From Halobacterium salinarum DSM 3754 (GTDB taxonomy: Archaea; Halobacteriota; Halobacteria; Halobacteriales; Halobacteriaceae), in contig NZ_VRYN01000002.1 of NCBI RefSeq assembly GCF_008124605.1, positions 310,001 through 374,000 of the forward strand: a stretch of 64,000 bases of DNA. Direction: 5' to 3'. The first letter of the stretch is position 1, and the number at the start of each line of letters is the position of its first letter. This document shows positions 16,860-25,998 of this stretch, in pieces. A model generated the notes under the pieces. It searched no databases and was not told the origin of the DNA. It saw only the letters and a list, made by a program, of their open reading frames with translations. The position numbers were made by a program, and so were the translations under genes.

Positions 16860-17582
16860 ATGACTGACGGACAATGGGTGGGCCTGTTCTCCGGGGGCAA
16901 AGACTCCTCGTGGGCGCTCTACCGGGCGCTTGAAGCCGGCTTGGACGTCGGCCGGCTGGTGACGGTGCATCCGGAGAGCGACTCGTACATGTACCACGTC
17001 CCGGCGACGCGGCTCGCGGAGCTCGCCGCCGAGAGCATCGGCATCCCAGTGGTGAACGTGACGCCGGACGCCTTCGAGACGGCGGACGTAGCCGACGCGG
17101 GCGCGCAGGGCGACACCGAGCTCGAACCGCTGGAGGACGCCGTGACCGACGTAGCCGATACCCTGGACGACGGGCTCGCGGGCGTGATCGCGGGGGCCGT
17201 CGAGAGTGACTTCCAGACCAGCCGCATGGAGGGAATGTGCGACCGGCTTGGGTGTGAGTTGTACGCACCCCTCTGGCAGCAGCCGCCCCGCGAGCTGGCC
17301 GATGCGATGCTCACAGCGGGGTTCGAGATCCGCATCATTCAGGTGGCGGCCTACGGGCTCGACAAATCGTGGCTGGGGCGACGCCTCGACCGTGACGCGC
17401 TGGCGGCGCTCGCCGCGCTCAACGACGAGTACGGCGTGCACATGCTCGGCGAGGGCGGCGAGTTCGAAACGCTGGTGACCGACGCCCCGCATATGGACCG
17501 CCCGATCAGACTCGATTACGAGACCGTGTGGGCGGGCGACCGCGGGCACATCGAGATCACCGAGGCGTGCCTCGGGCCGTAG
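16860..17582 (+). CDS. dph6: Diphthine--ammonia ligase (ATP-binding)
   Basis: A 240-residue PP-loop ATP pyrophosphatase-family enzyme for the last step of diphthamide synthesis on elongation factor aEF2. The SGGKDSSWAL loop at residues 10-19 binds ATP. The VIAGAVESDFQTSRMEGMCDRLGCELYAPLW stretch near residue 110 and the GEGGEFETLVTDAP motif near residue 200 are diagnostic for the Dph6 family. The ATG at 16860 (MTDGQWVGLFSGG) is preferred over an in-frame codon six residues earlier. It ends next to the convergent nucleotidyltransferase gene with no gap. Confidence 0.93.
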   Translation: MTDGQWVGLFSGGKDSSWALYRALEAGLDVGRLVTVHPESDSYMYHVPATRLAELAAESIGIPVVNVTPDAFETADVADAGAQGDTELEPLEDAVTDVADTLDDGLAGVIAGAVESDFQTSRMEGMCDRLGCELYAPLWQQPPRELADAMLTAGFEIRIIQVAAYGLDKSWLGRRLDRDALAALAALNDEYGVHMLGEGGEFETLVTDAPHMDRPIRLDYETVWAGDRGHIEITEACLGP

Positions 17583-18572
17583 CTAGCGGCCGTCCGCGTC
17601 GTGGCCGTTCTCGATGGTGGTGTGGGCGCCGATGAGCGCGCCCGAGAAGTCGATGGAGTCCAGGACGGTGTCCTCGTCGATGATGGAGTTACGGACGTCG
17701 CAGTCCCGGAGCGTGGCGTCGGGGAAGATGACGCTGTTGGAAACCGTGGAGTTGGTCAGCTCGGCGCCGGGCAACACGTGGACGTTCTCGCCGATGGTGG
17801 TGTTGGAGACGGTGGCGTCGTCGGCGACGATGCTGTCGCCGTCGAGTGTCCACGCGACGGCGTCGAGGTACGACTCCGGAGTGCCGATGTCGAACCAGGC
17901 GCCTTCGAACGTGAACGCGCGGACGGACTGGCGGTCCTGCAGCCACTCCACGAACCACCCGGGTTCGTCGGGGTTGCCGTCGGCGGCGAGGTACGTGTCG
18001 ATGTCCTCGACGACCGATTCGGGGTAGGCGTAACACGCGATGGAGACCAGCGTGCTGTTGGGGTCGTCGGGCTTCTCCTGGAAGTTGATGACCTCGTCAC
18101 CGTGCAGCTCGACCAACCCGTAGGACTGCGCGCGCTCGTAGCTGCCCACGTCGTAGGCGGCGATCGCGGGGTTGTCGGCGTCGTCCGCGGCGAAGAAGTC
18201 CACGAACGCGGAAACGTCGAAGGAGATGAGGTTGTCGCCGGCGATCACCACCAGGTCGTCGGTGATGGATTCGCGGTCGACGAGCTGTGCGAGCGCGCCC
18301 ATCACGCCGAACTTCTCGTTCTCGTCGGTGGTGTCTTCGACGGACAGCTGCGGCTTCTCGAAGGAGCGCTCCGCGAGGTGGCTGCGGAACTCGTCGGCGA
18401 ACCGCTCGTTGGTGGAGACGTAGACGGTGTCGATGCGGTCGTCGGATTCGAGATCCGCGAAGATGCGATCGATGACGGTGGAGTCGCCGACCGGCAGGAA
18501 CATCTTCGGCCGGTCTTTCGTGATCGGCCAAAGCCGGGTCGCGTATCCGCCGGCGAGCACGACGGCTTTCAT
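17583..18572 (-). CDS. Sugar-phosphate nucleotidyltransferase (glucose-1-phosphate thymidylyltransferase-like)
   Basis: A 329-residue enzyme with an N-terminal nucleotidyltransferase domain (MKAVVLAGGYATRLWPITKDRPKMFLPV, then DDLVVIAGDN metal-binding) and a C-terminal left-handed beta-helix of hexapeptide repeats (DDATVSNTTIGENVHVLPGAELTNSTVSNSVI). It would activate a sugar-1-phosphate with an NTP to make a nucleotide sugar for glycan or surface-layer glycosylation. Exact sugar and nucleotide are not predictable. The start at 18572 (MKAVVLAGG) is chosen since the catalytic loop must sit at the extreme N-terminus; the long upstream extension antisense to the next gene is spurious. Confidence 0.92.
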   Translation of the reverse strand: MKAVVLAGGYATRLWPITKDRPKMFLPVGDSTVIDRIFADLESDDRIDTVYVSTNERFADEFRSHLAERSFEKPQLSVEDTTDENEKFGVMGALAQLVDRESITDDLVVIAGDNLISFDVSAFVDFFAADDADNPAIAAYDVGSYERAQSYGLVELHGDEVINFQEKPDDPNSTLVSIACYAYPESVVEDIDTYLAADGNPDEPGWFVEWLQDRQSVRAFTFEGAWFDIGTPESYLDAVAWTLDGDSIVADDATVSNTTIGENVHVLPGAELTNSTVSNSVIFPDATLRDCDVRNSIIDEDTVLDSIDFSGALIGAHTTIENGHDADGR

Positions 18573-18630
18573 ACCAACCAGGTCCACACGGTCCGGTAAG
18601 TCCTTTTTCATCCGGCGACACTGGCTACGT

Positions 18631-18921
18631 ATGGACGACCGAACGACCCGAGAGCGCGTCCGGGCGGCGCTCCGCGAGCAGCCGGCAACGCCGAGCGAGG
18701 TCGCGGCGGCGTTCGAGGTGGCGCGCGGAACAGCCCTGACCCACGTGAGGCATATCGCCGAGAGCCTGGACAGCGCCGACGAGGAGTTGCTGGTGCGACC
18801 GCCGGCGTGCCGGGACTGTGGCTTCGAGGACTTCGACGACCCCGTGAACGTGCCGTCGCGGTGTCCGGAGTGCAAAAGCGAGTCGATCGCGGAGCCCGCG
18901 TTCGTCGTGGAGTCGGCTTAG
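18631..18921 (+). CDS. HTH domain fused to a Zn-ribbon, predicted transcriptional regulator
   Basis: A 96-residue protein. Residues 5-45 form a winged-helix-like HTH (RVRAALREQPATPSEVAAAF, then the recognition-helix region RGTALTHVRHIA). The C-terminal half holds a zinc ribbon with Cys60-x2-Cys63 and Cys78-x2-Cys81. This architecture matches a small archaeal family of predicted regulators; the target is unknown. It starts 58 nt from the divergent nucleotidyltransferase start, so it could control that gene. Its stop overlaps the convergent Rieske gene stop by 4 nt. Confidence 0.85.
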   Translation: MDDRTTRERVRAALREQPATPSEVAAAFEVARGTALTHVRHIAESLDSADEELLVRPPACRDCGFEDFDDPVNVPSRCPECKSESIAEPAFVVESA

Positions 18922-19388
18922 AACCCGATGCGGGAGCCCGGGGACGTGGACAGGTCCGCGGGGTCGCCGGGGTCGACGCCCTGCATGACAAACTCGTAGT
19001 CCGGATCGGTCAACGAGACGGTGCCGTCCTGGACGGTCACGTCGACGGCGGTGAGTGTCGCCCCCTCACACGGGCCGTGTGTGCAGACGCCGGAAGTGGG
19101 GTCGAAGGTGGCTGCGTGTTTCCGGCAGACCAGCTCGCCGTCGCGGACCGCGCCCGACCCGGAGTCGAGTGTGACGTCCGTCCAGTGCATGCAGTAGTTC
19201 AGCCAGCCCGTGATCGAGCCGTCGGACAGCGCCACGAGGATCGCCTCCTGTTCGTCGCCGCTGTCGCGGTCCCGGACGGTGAACCGGAAGCTGTCGCCGG
19301 CCTGGAGGTCCGTCACGGACGCGATCTGTGCGCCGTCGCCGGGGGCCGGCTCAGCGGCGTCCCCACCGTCGGTGTCGCCGTCAACCAT
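18918..19388 (-). CDS. Rieske [2Fe-2S] domain protein
   Basis: A 156-residue soluble protein with a complete Rieske cluster: Cys66-x-His68 (YCMHW) and Cys88-x2-His91 (VCRKHAATFDPTSGVCTHGPC), with the loop cysteine pair typical of Rieske ferredoxins. There is no signal peptide or membrane helix, so it is a cytosolic ferredoxin-like carrier, not a bc1 subunit. The N-terminus is an acidic linker. The start at 19388 is chosen because upstream codons overlap an inverted repeat and look non-coding. It lies 45 nt after pabC on the same strand and may be the last gene of the pab run; a functional link is not established. Confidence 0.85.
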   Translation of the reverse strand: MVDGDTDGGDAAEPAPGDGAQIASVTDLQAGDSFRFTVRDRDSGDEQEAILVALSDGSITGWLNYCMHWTDVTLDSGSGAVRDGELVCRKHAATFDPTSGVCTHGPCEGATLTAVDVTVQDGTVSLTDPDYEFVMQGVDPGDPADLSTSPGSRIGF

Positions 19389-19389
19389 T

Positions 19390-19428
19390 ACCAGTGCGTA
19401 TTGGCGCGGGCTGCTTGAACGCACTGGT
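19390..19428. repeat. Perfect 9-bp inverted repeat filling the pabC-Rieske gap
   Basis: ACCAGTGCG (19390-19398) and CGCACTGGT (19420-19428) are exact complements with a 21-nt spacer. The left arm ends 1 nt before the Rieske ATG (minus strand) and the right arm lies 5 nt after the pabC stop. In RNA it would form a stem between the two cistrons, able to act as an attenuator, processing site or start-site occluder. No T-tract follows. Confidence 0.5.
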
Positions 19429-19433
19429 GGCCC

Positions 19434-20291
19434 CTAGTAGTGGCGGCGTTCGATCTCGGCGTTGTACGCGCTGGCGAGGGCGGCCCCGATCCGGCACGTG
19501 TCGTACGTGGCGTCGTCGACACGCGCGATGGGGCGCACCTCCCAGGTGGTGTTCGTGAGGAACGCCTCGTCGGCGTCGTAGAGCCGAGACGGCGTGTACG
19601 CGCCCGTGTGCACCGTGAGCCCGTGCTCGGCGGCGAGTTCGGCGACCGCCCACCGCGTGATCCCGGGCAACACGTCGAGATCGCCGCTGGGCGTGTAGAG
19701 GGTGCCGTCGGCGACGAAAAAGAGGTTGCTCGCAGCGCCCTCCGTGAGGTGGCCGTCGGGCGTGACGAACAGCGCTTCGTCGGCGTCGGCGGCGATGTCG
19801 CGGCGGGCGAGCACGCCGGGCAGGTAGTTGTGGGTTTTCGCGGTGCTGGGGATGGTGGTGTCGCGGTGTTGGGTGACCGTCGTGGTTTCGACGGTGGCGG
19901 GCATCGACCAGACCGGGTCGCCGTCGACGCCGCCGCGGGGGAGCGCGTCGACCACCACGACGACGGTCGGATCGGTCGTGTCCCGCGGGGTGAGCCGGCC
20001 GTCCTGGACGCCCCGGGTGATCGACAGCCGGACGTAGGCGTCCGCGAGGTCGTTGGCGGCGAGCGTCTCGTGGACGCGCCCCCGCAGCGCCGCCTCCGAG
20101 AGGCCGTGGTCGATGCCCAGCGAGTCACAGGTGGCCTGCAGGCGGCGGTAGTGGGCGGTCCAGGCGAACGTCTGGCCGCCGTACGCGCGCATGGTTTCGA
20201 ACGCTGCGTCGCCGTACTGGAAGCCGCGGTCGCGGACGCTGACGGTTGCGTCGGCGGCGTCCACGAGCGCGCCGTTTACGTGGTATCGCAT
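19434..20291 (-). CDS. pabC: Aminodeoxychorismate lyase (class IV PLP enzyme)
   Basis: A 285-residue fold-type IV PLP enzyme related to branched-chain aminotransferase. Features are VSVRDRGFQYGDAAFETMRAYGG near residue 20, the catalytic Lys in TAKTHNYLPGVLARRD near residue 145, EALFVTPDGHLTEGAASNLFFV near residue 175, and AFLTNTTWEVRPIARVD near the C-terminus. Context decides the function: it follows pabB and pabA, overlapping pabA by 16 nt, so it most likely eliminates pyruvate from aminodeoxychorismate to give p-aminobenzoate. A branched-chain or D-amino-acid aminotransferase cannot be excluded from sequence alone. The start at 20291 (MRYHVNGAL) fits the family. Confidence 0.85.
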   Translation of the reverse strand: MRYHVNGALVDAADATVSVRDRGFQYGDAAFETMRAYGGQTFAWTAHYRRLQATCDSLGIDHGLSEAALRGRVHETLAANDLADAYVRLSITRGVQDGRLTPRDTTDPTVVVVVDALPRGGVDGDPVWSMPATVETTTVTQHRDTTIPSTAKTHNYLPGVLARRDIAADADEALFVTPDGHLTEGAASNLFFVADGTLYTPSGDLDVLPGITRWAVAELAAEHGLTVHTGAYTPSRLYDADEAFLTNTTWEVRPIARVDDATYDTCRIGAALASAYNAEIERRHY

Positions 20292-20851
20292 AGGGAGAGG
20301 AAGTTGGTGATGAGTTCGGAGCCGACCGGTGTGAGGATGCTTTCGGGGTGGAACTGTACGCCGACGTGTGGCGCGTCCCGGTGTCGGACCCCCATGAGGA
20401 CGCCGTCGGTCGTGCGGGCAGTCGGCACCACCGCATCGGGCAGCCCCGATTCCGGGACGGACAGCGAGTGGTACCGGCCGGTGTCGAACGTGTCCGGGAG
20501 CCCGGCGAAGACGCCCGTTCCGTCGTGGCGGACCGTCGAGGGTTTGCCGTGGACGACCCGTGGGGCGGCCGTGACCGTGGCACCCGCGGCGGCACACAGC
20601 GCCTGGTGGCCCAGGCACACGCCGAGCGTCGGGTACGACAACTCACGGAACACGGGGACGGTGACGCCCGCGTCGGCGGGCGTGCCGGGGCCGGGGGAGA
20701 CGACGATCCCGTCCGGGTCGAGGTCGCGGACGGCGGCGGTGTCGATGGCGTCGTTCCGCCGAACGACCACGTCGTCGGCGGCCGCGCCGACGTACTGCAC
20801 GAGGTTGTACACGAACGAGTCGTAGTTGTCGACGACGAGGATGCGGGTCAC
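20276..20851 (-). CDS. pabA: Aminodeoxychorismate/anthranilate synthase glutamine amidotransferase subunit
   Basis: A 191-residue class I amidotransferase, GTG start, beginning [20 protein letters not shown]. It supplies ammonia from glutamine to the PabB/TrpE subunit. The catalytic triad is present: Cys in [11 protein letters not shown] near residue 80, and His and Glu in [11 protein letters not shown] near residue 170. [11 protein letters not shown] is the oxyanion-side loop. Its start overlaps the pabB stop by 4 nt and its end overlaps pabC by 16 nt, indicating a translationally coupled operon. Assignment as PabA rather than TrpG rests on pabC downstream and absence of other trp genes nearby. 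Confidence 0.92.
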
Positions 20852-22314
20852 GAGTTGTCGGGCGTCGTGTCGGCGACGCGCCCGATGCCGCCGGCGTCCC
20901 CCAGCGCGGTGACGAGCGCGCGGGCTTTCGCGAGGGTTTCGTCGTATTCGGCTGCGGGCGTGGAGTCGTGGACGATGCCGGCGCCGACGCGCAGGTGGTA
21001 GGTGGCGGCGCGTCTGACGAGCGTTCGGATGGTGATGCTGAGCGTGGCGTCACCGTCGAACCCGATGGCGGCGAGGCTGCCCGTGTAGGGACCGCGGCGG
21101 GTGGCTTCGACGGTGTCGATGAGCGCCATTGTACGGGGCTTGGGCGCGCCGGTAATAGTTCCGCCGGGAAAGACCGCGGCGATCGCGTCACGGAGCGAAC
21201 ACGAGTCGCGGAGCCGGCCCGTGACTTCGCTGACGAGGTGCAACACCTCGCTGTACGCGTCCACGCGCCGGTAGTCGGGGACCGCCACGGAGCCGTACTC
21301 GCTGACCTTCCCGAGGTCGTTGCGCTCCAGATCGACCAGCATCGCGTGCTCGGCGCGCTCCTTGTCGTCGGCGCGGAGCGCCGCCCGGGCGGCGTCGTCC
21401 TCGGCGGGGGTGGCCCCGCGGGGGCGTGTGCCCGCAATCGGCTCGGTGGTGAGCTCGCGGCCGCGCCGCGCGAGCAGCAGCTCCGGGCTGGCCGACACCA
21501 GATCGACGCCCGGGAACTCGACGATCCCCGAGTAGGGCGCGGGGTTGGTGTCCCGGAGCGCCTCGAACACCGCCACCGGGTGGACGGCCGCCGGGGCGTC
21601 GAGGCGGTGGCTGACGTTCGCCTGGAAGGTGTCGCCGTCCCGGATGGCGTCCTGGATGCGACGGACCCGCGACTCGAACGCCGCGCGGCCGGCGACGCTC
21701 TCGAACGGCGCGGGGGAGTCGGCGGGTGGCGGGCCGACCGCGGGGTCGCCGTCCCGGATGGCTGCCGCAAGCGACTGCACGCGGTCGCGGCCGGCCTCGA
21801 ACGCGCCGTCGGGGGTGTACTCGTCGACCGGGACGGCGGCGATCAGGCGGAGGTCGTCCCCAGGCGTGAACGGCTCGCGCCACGCCGCGATCGTGGGGTA
21901 GACGCCGAGTTGGAGGCGGGGCAGCCCGCGCGCGTCGGTGGTGGTGTCAGGGATCGCTTCGAGTTCGCGGGCGATGTCGTAGCTGAGCCAGCCGAACAGG
22001 CCGCCGGGGTGTGGGACGTCGCAGCCGACCCGAGCGAGGCGCGCGCCGACGGCGGCCTGGACGGTGTCGAGCGCGCCCGCGCCGTCGGCCCGCAGCATCG
22101 ACGCCGGATCGACGCCGAAGTAGCCCCAGCCGTCGCTGCCGCCGGTGGTCTCGTAGTGGAACGACGGGGCGTCGCCGCGGGCGCGCCGGTACGCCGCGAA
22201 CGGGTCGGTGACCGGCAGGCGCGCCTCGACTACGGCACGCGTCGGTGCTGTGGCGTCGCCGGCGGCGTCGCGGAACGCCGCGGGGTCGGTCGCAAGCGCC
22301 GCCGAGTCAGGCAT
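20848..22314 (-). CDS. pabB: Aminodeoxychorismate synthase component I (chorismate-binding enzyme)
   Basis: A 488-residue member of the chorismate-utilising TrpE/PabB family. The C-terminal chorismate-binding domain shows [13 protein letters not shown] near residue 235, [25 protein letters not shown] near residue 275, [18 protein letters not shown] near residue 330 and [15 protein letters not shown] near residue 385. The GTITGAPK type is common to both subfamilies, so the assignment to p-aminobenzoate rather than tryptophan synthesis comes from the pabA-pabC context. The N-terminal 200 residues match the regulatory domain. It follows the HhH gene by 14 nt. Confidence 0.88.
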
Positions 22315-22328
22315 GCGGTGTCGCCACG

Positions 22329-22688
22329 TTACTGGTCGCCGACGCGGTCGCGCCAGCGCCGGATGCGTTTCGGGGAGAGATCCGTCGCCGCCGCGATGTC
22401 GTCGGTGTCGGCGGCGGCCAGCTCCTGTGGTGTCGTGACGCCGGCGTCCGCGAGGCGGCTGGCGTACGCCGGCCCGATGCCCGTGATGTCGGTGAGATCG
22501 CCGGCGGCCGGCTCGGCGTCCGCGGGCTGGCTGTCGTCGGTGGCCTGGGGCGTCGACTCCGCACCTTTGACGGCGCGCTCGGTGGTGGCGTCGGGCTCGT
22601 GCTCGACAGTGATGTCGACGCCACTGCCTGGCGGATGGTCGTTGTCAGCAGCCCCGAACAACGACTTGAGTTTCGAGAGCAGACCCAT
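22329..22688 (-). CDS. Small helix-hairpin-helix protein
   Basis: A 119-residue protein. Residues 1-15 are a short basic amphipathic segment ([12 protein letters not shown]), then a disordered acidic linker (residues 15-60), then a helix-hairpin-helix domain ([30 protein letters not shown], followed by [13 protein letters not shown]). The C-terminal domain resembles the HhH that ends the topoisomerase at 41.9 kb. It probably binds DNA or RNA non-specifically. A ctttaagtc box about 24 nt upstream, inside the end of aroE, could give it its own promoter. It lies between aroE and pabB. Confidence 0.78.
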
Positions 22689-22714
22689 TGGTCGCATATA
22701 TACCCCCGGCGGAC

Positions 22715-23515
22715 TTAAAGCCGTGCACGGAGGGCGGCGCGCATCGCCGCCACGGGGGCGTCCAGGCCGGTCCAGCGCTCGAACGCCTCGGCACCCTGAT
22801 AGAGCAGCATCCACGCGCCGTCGATCGTGGTTGCGCCGGCGGCCGCGGCGTCCCGCAGCAGCCGCGTCTCAACCGGCGAGTACACGGCGTCCAGGACGGC
22901 GAGATCGTCGTGGAGGGCGTCGGCGGACACCGGCGACGTGTCCGGGTCGTCCATCCCCACCGTGGTGGCGTGGACCAGGACCGTCGCGTCGGCGAGGCTC
23001 CGCGGCAGGTCACCGAGGCCGACGGCCGTGCCACCCACGTCGGCGGCGAGTTCGTCGGCGGCCGCCCGTGTTCGGTTGGCGATCCGAACGGTCGCCCCGG
23101 CGTCGGCGAGCGCGAACGCGGCGGCGCGGCCGGCACCACCCGCGCCGACGACCACAGCCTGCGCGCCCGACAGCGACACGTCGTGGTGGGCGAACGCGCG
23201 CTTCACGCCCGCAACGTCGGTGTTGTATCCACGGGGCGCGGCCCCGGAGAAGTCGATGGTGTTGACGGCGCCCACCCGGGCGGCCATCGAGTCGGTCGCC
23301 ACCGCCGACGCGGCCGACTGCTTGAACGGCGCGGTGACGTTCAACCCCGCCACGCCGAGCGCGCCAGCCCCTCGGATGGCGGCCGCGGCGTCGTCCGGTG
23401 CCGGCTCGAAGGTCACGTACCGGGCGTCGAGCCCGCACTCGTCGTAGGCGGCCGCGTGCAGCGGCGGCGACAGCGAATGCCCGACCGGGTTCCCGATCAG
23501 TCCGTAGACGTCCAT
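22715..23515 (-). CDS. aroE: Shikimate 5-dehydrogenase
   Basis: A 266-residue NADP-dependent enzyme reducing 3-dehydroshikimate in the shikimate pathway. Family motifs are [20 protein letters not shown] at the N-terminus (shikimate binding), [10 protein letters not shown] with the catalytic Lys near residue 65, GYNTDVAGV near residue 100, and the [13 protein letters not shown] nucleotide loop near residue 125, followed by [14 protein letters not shown]. It is the first gene of the minus-strand run leading to pabBAC, all drawing on the chorismate route. A ccagttatgc TATA-like element lies about 25 nt before the ATG. Confidence 0.96.
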   Translation of the reverse strand: MDVYGLIGNPVGHSLSPPLHAAAYDECGLDARYVTFEPAPDDAAAAIRGAGALGVAGLNVTAPFKQSAASAVATDSMAARVGAVNTIDFSGAAPRGYNTDVAGVKRAFAHHDVSLSGAQAVVVGAGGAGRAAAFALADAGATVRIANRTRAAADELAADVGGTAVGLGDLPRSLADATVLVHATTVGMDDPDTSPVSADALHDDLAVLDAVYSPVETRLLRDAAAAGATTIDGAWMLLYQGAEAFERWTGLDAPVAAMRAALRARL

Positions 23516-23592
23516 GCGCCGGCTCGTCGCGCCAGCAGCATAACTGGTCGCACACCGAACCGTTTTTTACTCGCTGCCTGGTTTCGATCCGT

Positions 23593-24549
23593 ATGGCCGA
23601 CTCGCTGCTCGTCAACGGGGGCATCCTCGTTGCCGGCATCCTCCTGTTGTACGTGGGGGCGGAGTTGCTGGTGTCCGCCGCCTCCGCGCTCGCGCTCTCC
23701 CACGGCATCAAGGCCGCAACCGTCGGCGTCACCGTCGTGGCGTTCGCGACGACCGCGCCGGAGCTGTTCGTCAGCACGGTCGGCGGCATCACCGCCGGCG
23801 ACAGCATCGCGCTGGGCAACATCGTGGGGTCGAACATCGCGAACATCGGGCTCGTGTTGGGAACGGCGGCGCTGCTCCGGCCCATGGACGTCGACAAGAC
23901 GCTGCTGTACCACCACGGGCCGTTCATGCTTGCGGCCGCGCTGGCGCTCGTCGGGCTGTCCCTAGACGGGACGCTTGGCGCCCTCGACGGCGTCGCGTTG
24001 CTCGCGCTGTTGGCGGTGTTCACGGCGTACATATACCGCCACGCCCAGCAGGACGACGACGACGTGTCGCTGCCCGACGACGTGGACATGGACGACGACG
24101 CGACCGCCACCGCCCGCGACTACGTGGTGCTCGTGGGTGCGATCCTGCTGTTGCTCGGTGGCTCCCGCGCGCTCATCACCGGCGGGCGGGGCGTCCTCAT
24201 GGAGTTCGGGTTCAGCGACCTGTTCATCGGGCTGACGGTCATCGCGTTCGGCACGTCGGTCCCGGAGCTCGCCACGTCGGTCGTGAGCGCGCTGCGCGAC
24301 GAGGCGGATTTCTCCATCGGGAACGTGGTCGGGTCGAACATCTACAACGTGCTCGCGGTGATCGGGATCGTTGCGATCCTGGTGCCGATCACCGTCACGA
24401 AGGGCACGCTGGCCTTCGAGTTGCCGGTGATGCTCGGGTTCACCGTGTTGGCGCTGGGGATGATGGCGGTCGGCGACCGCATCACTCGCGTCGAGGGTGC
24501 GGTGTTGATCGGGTCCTACGGCGGGTTCGTCTACTTCCTGGTGCCGTAA
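23593..24549 (+). CDS. Sodium/calcium exchanger family membrane protein (CaCA, YrbG-like)
   Basis: A 318-residue protein with two homologous halves of about five membrane segments each. Both carry the alpha-repeat: GVTVVAFATTAPELFVST with ALGNIVGSNIANIGLVLG near residue 45-95, and GLTVIAFGTSVPELATS with SIGNVVGSNIYNVLAVIG near residue 215-260. The acidic GxSxPE and GN-GSN residues that bind Na+ and Ca2+ are present. A very acidic cytoplasmic loop (residues 153-172) separates the halves. It likely extrudes Ca2+ or another cation using sodium influx. A cgttttttactc box about 28 nt upstream is a good leaderless promoter. Confidence 0.92.
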   Translation: MADSLLVNGGILVAGILLLYVGAELLVSAASALALSHGIKAATVGVTVVAFATTAPELFVSTVGGITAGDSIALGNIVGSNIANIGLVLGTAALLRPMDVDKTLLYHHGPFMLAAALALVGLSLDGTLGALDGVALLALLAVFTAYIYRHAQQDDDDVSLPDDVDMDDDATATARDYVVLVGAILLLLGGSRALITGGRGVLMEFGFSDLFIGLTVIAFGTSVPELATSVVSALRDEADFSIGNVVGSNIYNVLAVIGIVAILVPITVTKGTLAFELPVMLGFTVLALGMMAVGDRITRVEGAVLIGSYGGFVYFLVP

Positions 24550-24603
24550 GTGCCGGCGGCATGAGCGGCAACCGGGAGGCGTTTTACCGGGGCTGTCGAA
24601 GGC

Positions 24604-25971
24604 GTGTGCGTGATCGGAATCGTTGTGAGTCGCGCCGACGGGGCGTCCACACACATCTGGGCGCAGCTGCGTGAGATCGAGGACTTCGAGCGCATCGGCC
24701 CGGACGCGTACCGCGCCGACGGGATCGAAGTTCGGGTGTTCGAGGAGCTCCACACCACCATCGACGACGCCGCCGACGCCTTCGAGGCGGCGGTCGACAT
24801 GGTCGTGGTGGTGTCCCGGCACAGCGGCGACACCGGCCCGCTGTTGTCCGCACACTACACGGGGAACTTCGGAGCGGCGGAGTACGGCGGCGCGGACCGG
24901 TCGGTCGCCCCGGCGTGCCCGAACGCCCACCACGCCGTCGTTGACTCGCTGCGGTCGTACGCACCCCCGGAGTACGACGTGGCCATGGAATGCACCCACC
25001 ACGGCCCGACGAGCGTCGGCGCACCGTCGATGTTCGTGGAGCTGGGGAGTTCGCCCGCCGAGTGGCAGGACGACGCGGGGGCGCGTGCGGTCGCACGCGC
25101 GGTGCGTGACCTGCGGGGCGTCCCCCCGCATGGCGACCGCGCGGTGGTGGTGTTCGGCGGCGGCCATTACACCCCGCGGGCGACACGGATCCTGGCGGAC
25201 ACCGACTGGCCGGTGGGCCACGTGGCCGCCGATTGGAGCCTCACCGAGCTCGGGCGTCCGAACGCCCACCGCGGGGTCGTCGACGCGATGTTCACTGCCA
25301 GCGGTGCGGCGCACGCGCTGGTGGAGGGGGACCGCCCGGAGCTCACGGAGACGATCAGGGACCTCGGGTATACGGTCGTCTCGGAGACGTGGGTGCGGGA
25401 GACCGACGGCGTCCCGCTGTCGCGTGTGGCTGCCCTGGAAGAGTCGCTGACGACCGTCGACGACGGGCTGCGCTTCGGCGAGCCGGCGGCCACGCACACC
25501 GGCGGCTATCTCGTCGTGGAGCTGCCGGACGCCGTGCTCGACGCCGCCCACGCCGTCGACACCGCGGCGACGGTTGCGGCCGGCCGCAGTCACGCACTCG
25601 CCGTCACAACGGTGAACGCAGGGCGCCGCCTGGCCGGATCAGCGGCGTTCCCCGATGCAGACGCCTACGAGGCGTTTGTCGACGACGTGGCGGCGGTGCT
25701 CAACGCCGAGTACGCGTCGGTGTCGCGGGCGGACGGCGAGCTGACCGCCACCCGGGAGGTGTTCGATCCGGAGGCCGCGGCGGCCCTCGGTGTGCCCGAA
25801 GGCCCGGCGTTCGGGCGGCTCGCAGGCGGGGAGGCGATCGAGCACGACGGGCGGACCATCGCGCCGGCAGCGGTCACCAGCACCGAAACCGTGCGCGCCG
25901 ACGTTGCCCTCCACGAGCGGCCGCGAGAGCGCGTGCGACGCCCGTCCGACGATGAGGGGAAAGGTAATTAA
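24604..25971 (+). CDS. dtdA: D-aminoacyl-tRNA deacylase (archaeal DtdA/GEK1 type)
   Basis: A 455-residue metal-dependent proofreading enzyme hydrolysing D-aminoacyl-tRNAs. The GTG start gives MCVIGIVVSRADGASTHIW. Family signatures are VVVVSRHSGDTGPLLSAHYTGNFG near residue 65, MECTHHGPTSVGAPSMFVELGSSP near residue 130, FGGGHYTPRATRI near residue 182 and VGHVAADWSLTELG near residue 205. The family averages about 270 residues; here a long C-terminal extension (about residues 270-455) is present, as in other haloarchaeal homologues. The extension has no motif I recognise. A GTG two codons later is an alternative start. Confidence 0.93.
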   Translation: MCVIGIVVSRADGASTHIWAQLREIEDFERIGPDAYRADGIEVRVFEELHTTIDDAADAFEAAVDMVVVVSRHSGDTGPLLSAHYTGNFGAAEYGGADRSVAPACPNAHHAVVDSLRSYAPPEYDVAMECTHHGPTSVGAPSMFVELGSSPAEWQDDAGARAVARAVRDLRGVPPHGDRAVVVFGGGHYTPRATRILADTDWPVGHVAADWSLTELGRPNAHRGVVDAMFTASGAAHALVEGDRPELTETIRDLGYTVVSETWVRETDGVPLSRVAALEESLTTVDDGLRFGEPAATHTGGYLVVELPDAVLDAAHAVDTAATVAAGRSHALAVTTVNAGRRLAGSAAFPDADAYEAFVDDVAAVLNAEYASVSRADGELTATREVFDPEAAAALGVPEGPAFGRLAGGEAIEHDGRTIAPAAVTSTETVRADVALHERPRERVRRPSDDEGKGN

Positions 25972-25998
25972 GCCTCACACGCTACCCGTTAGCCAACA

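Noticed and set aside
20968-23265. 765-residue plus-strand frame opposite pabB, the HhH gene and aroE
   Set aside because: Opposite strand carries complete PabB and AroE motifs; this frame is Arg/Gly/Val low complexity.
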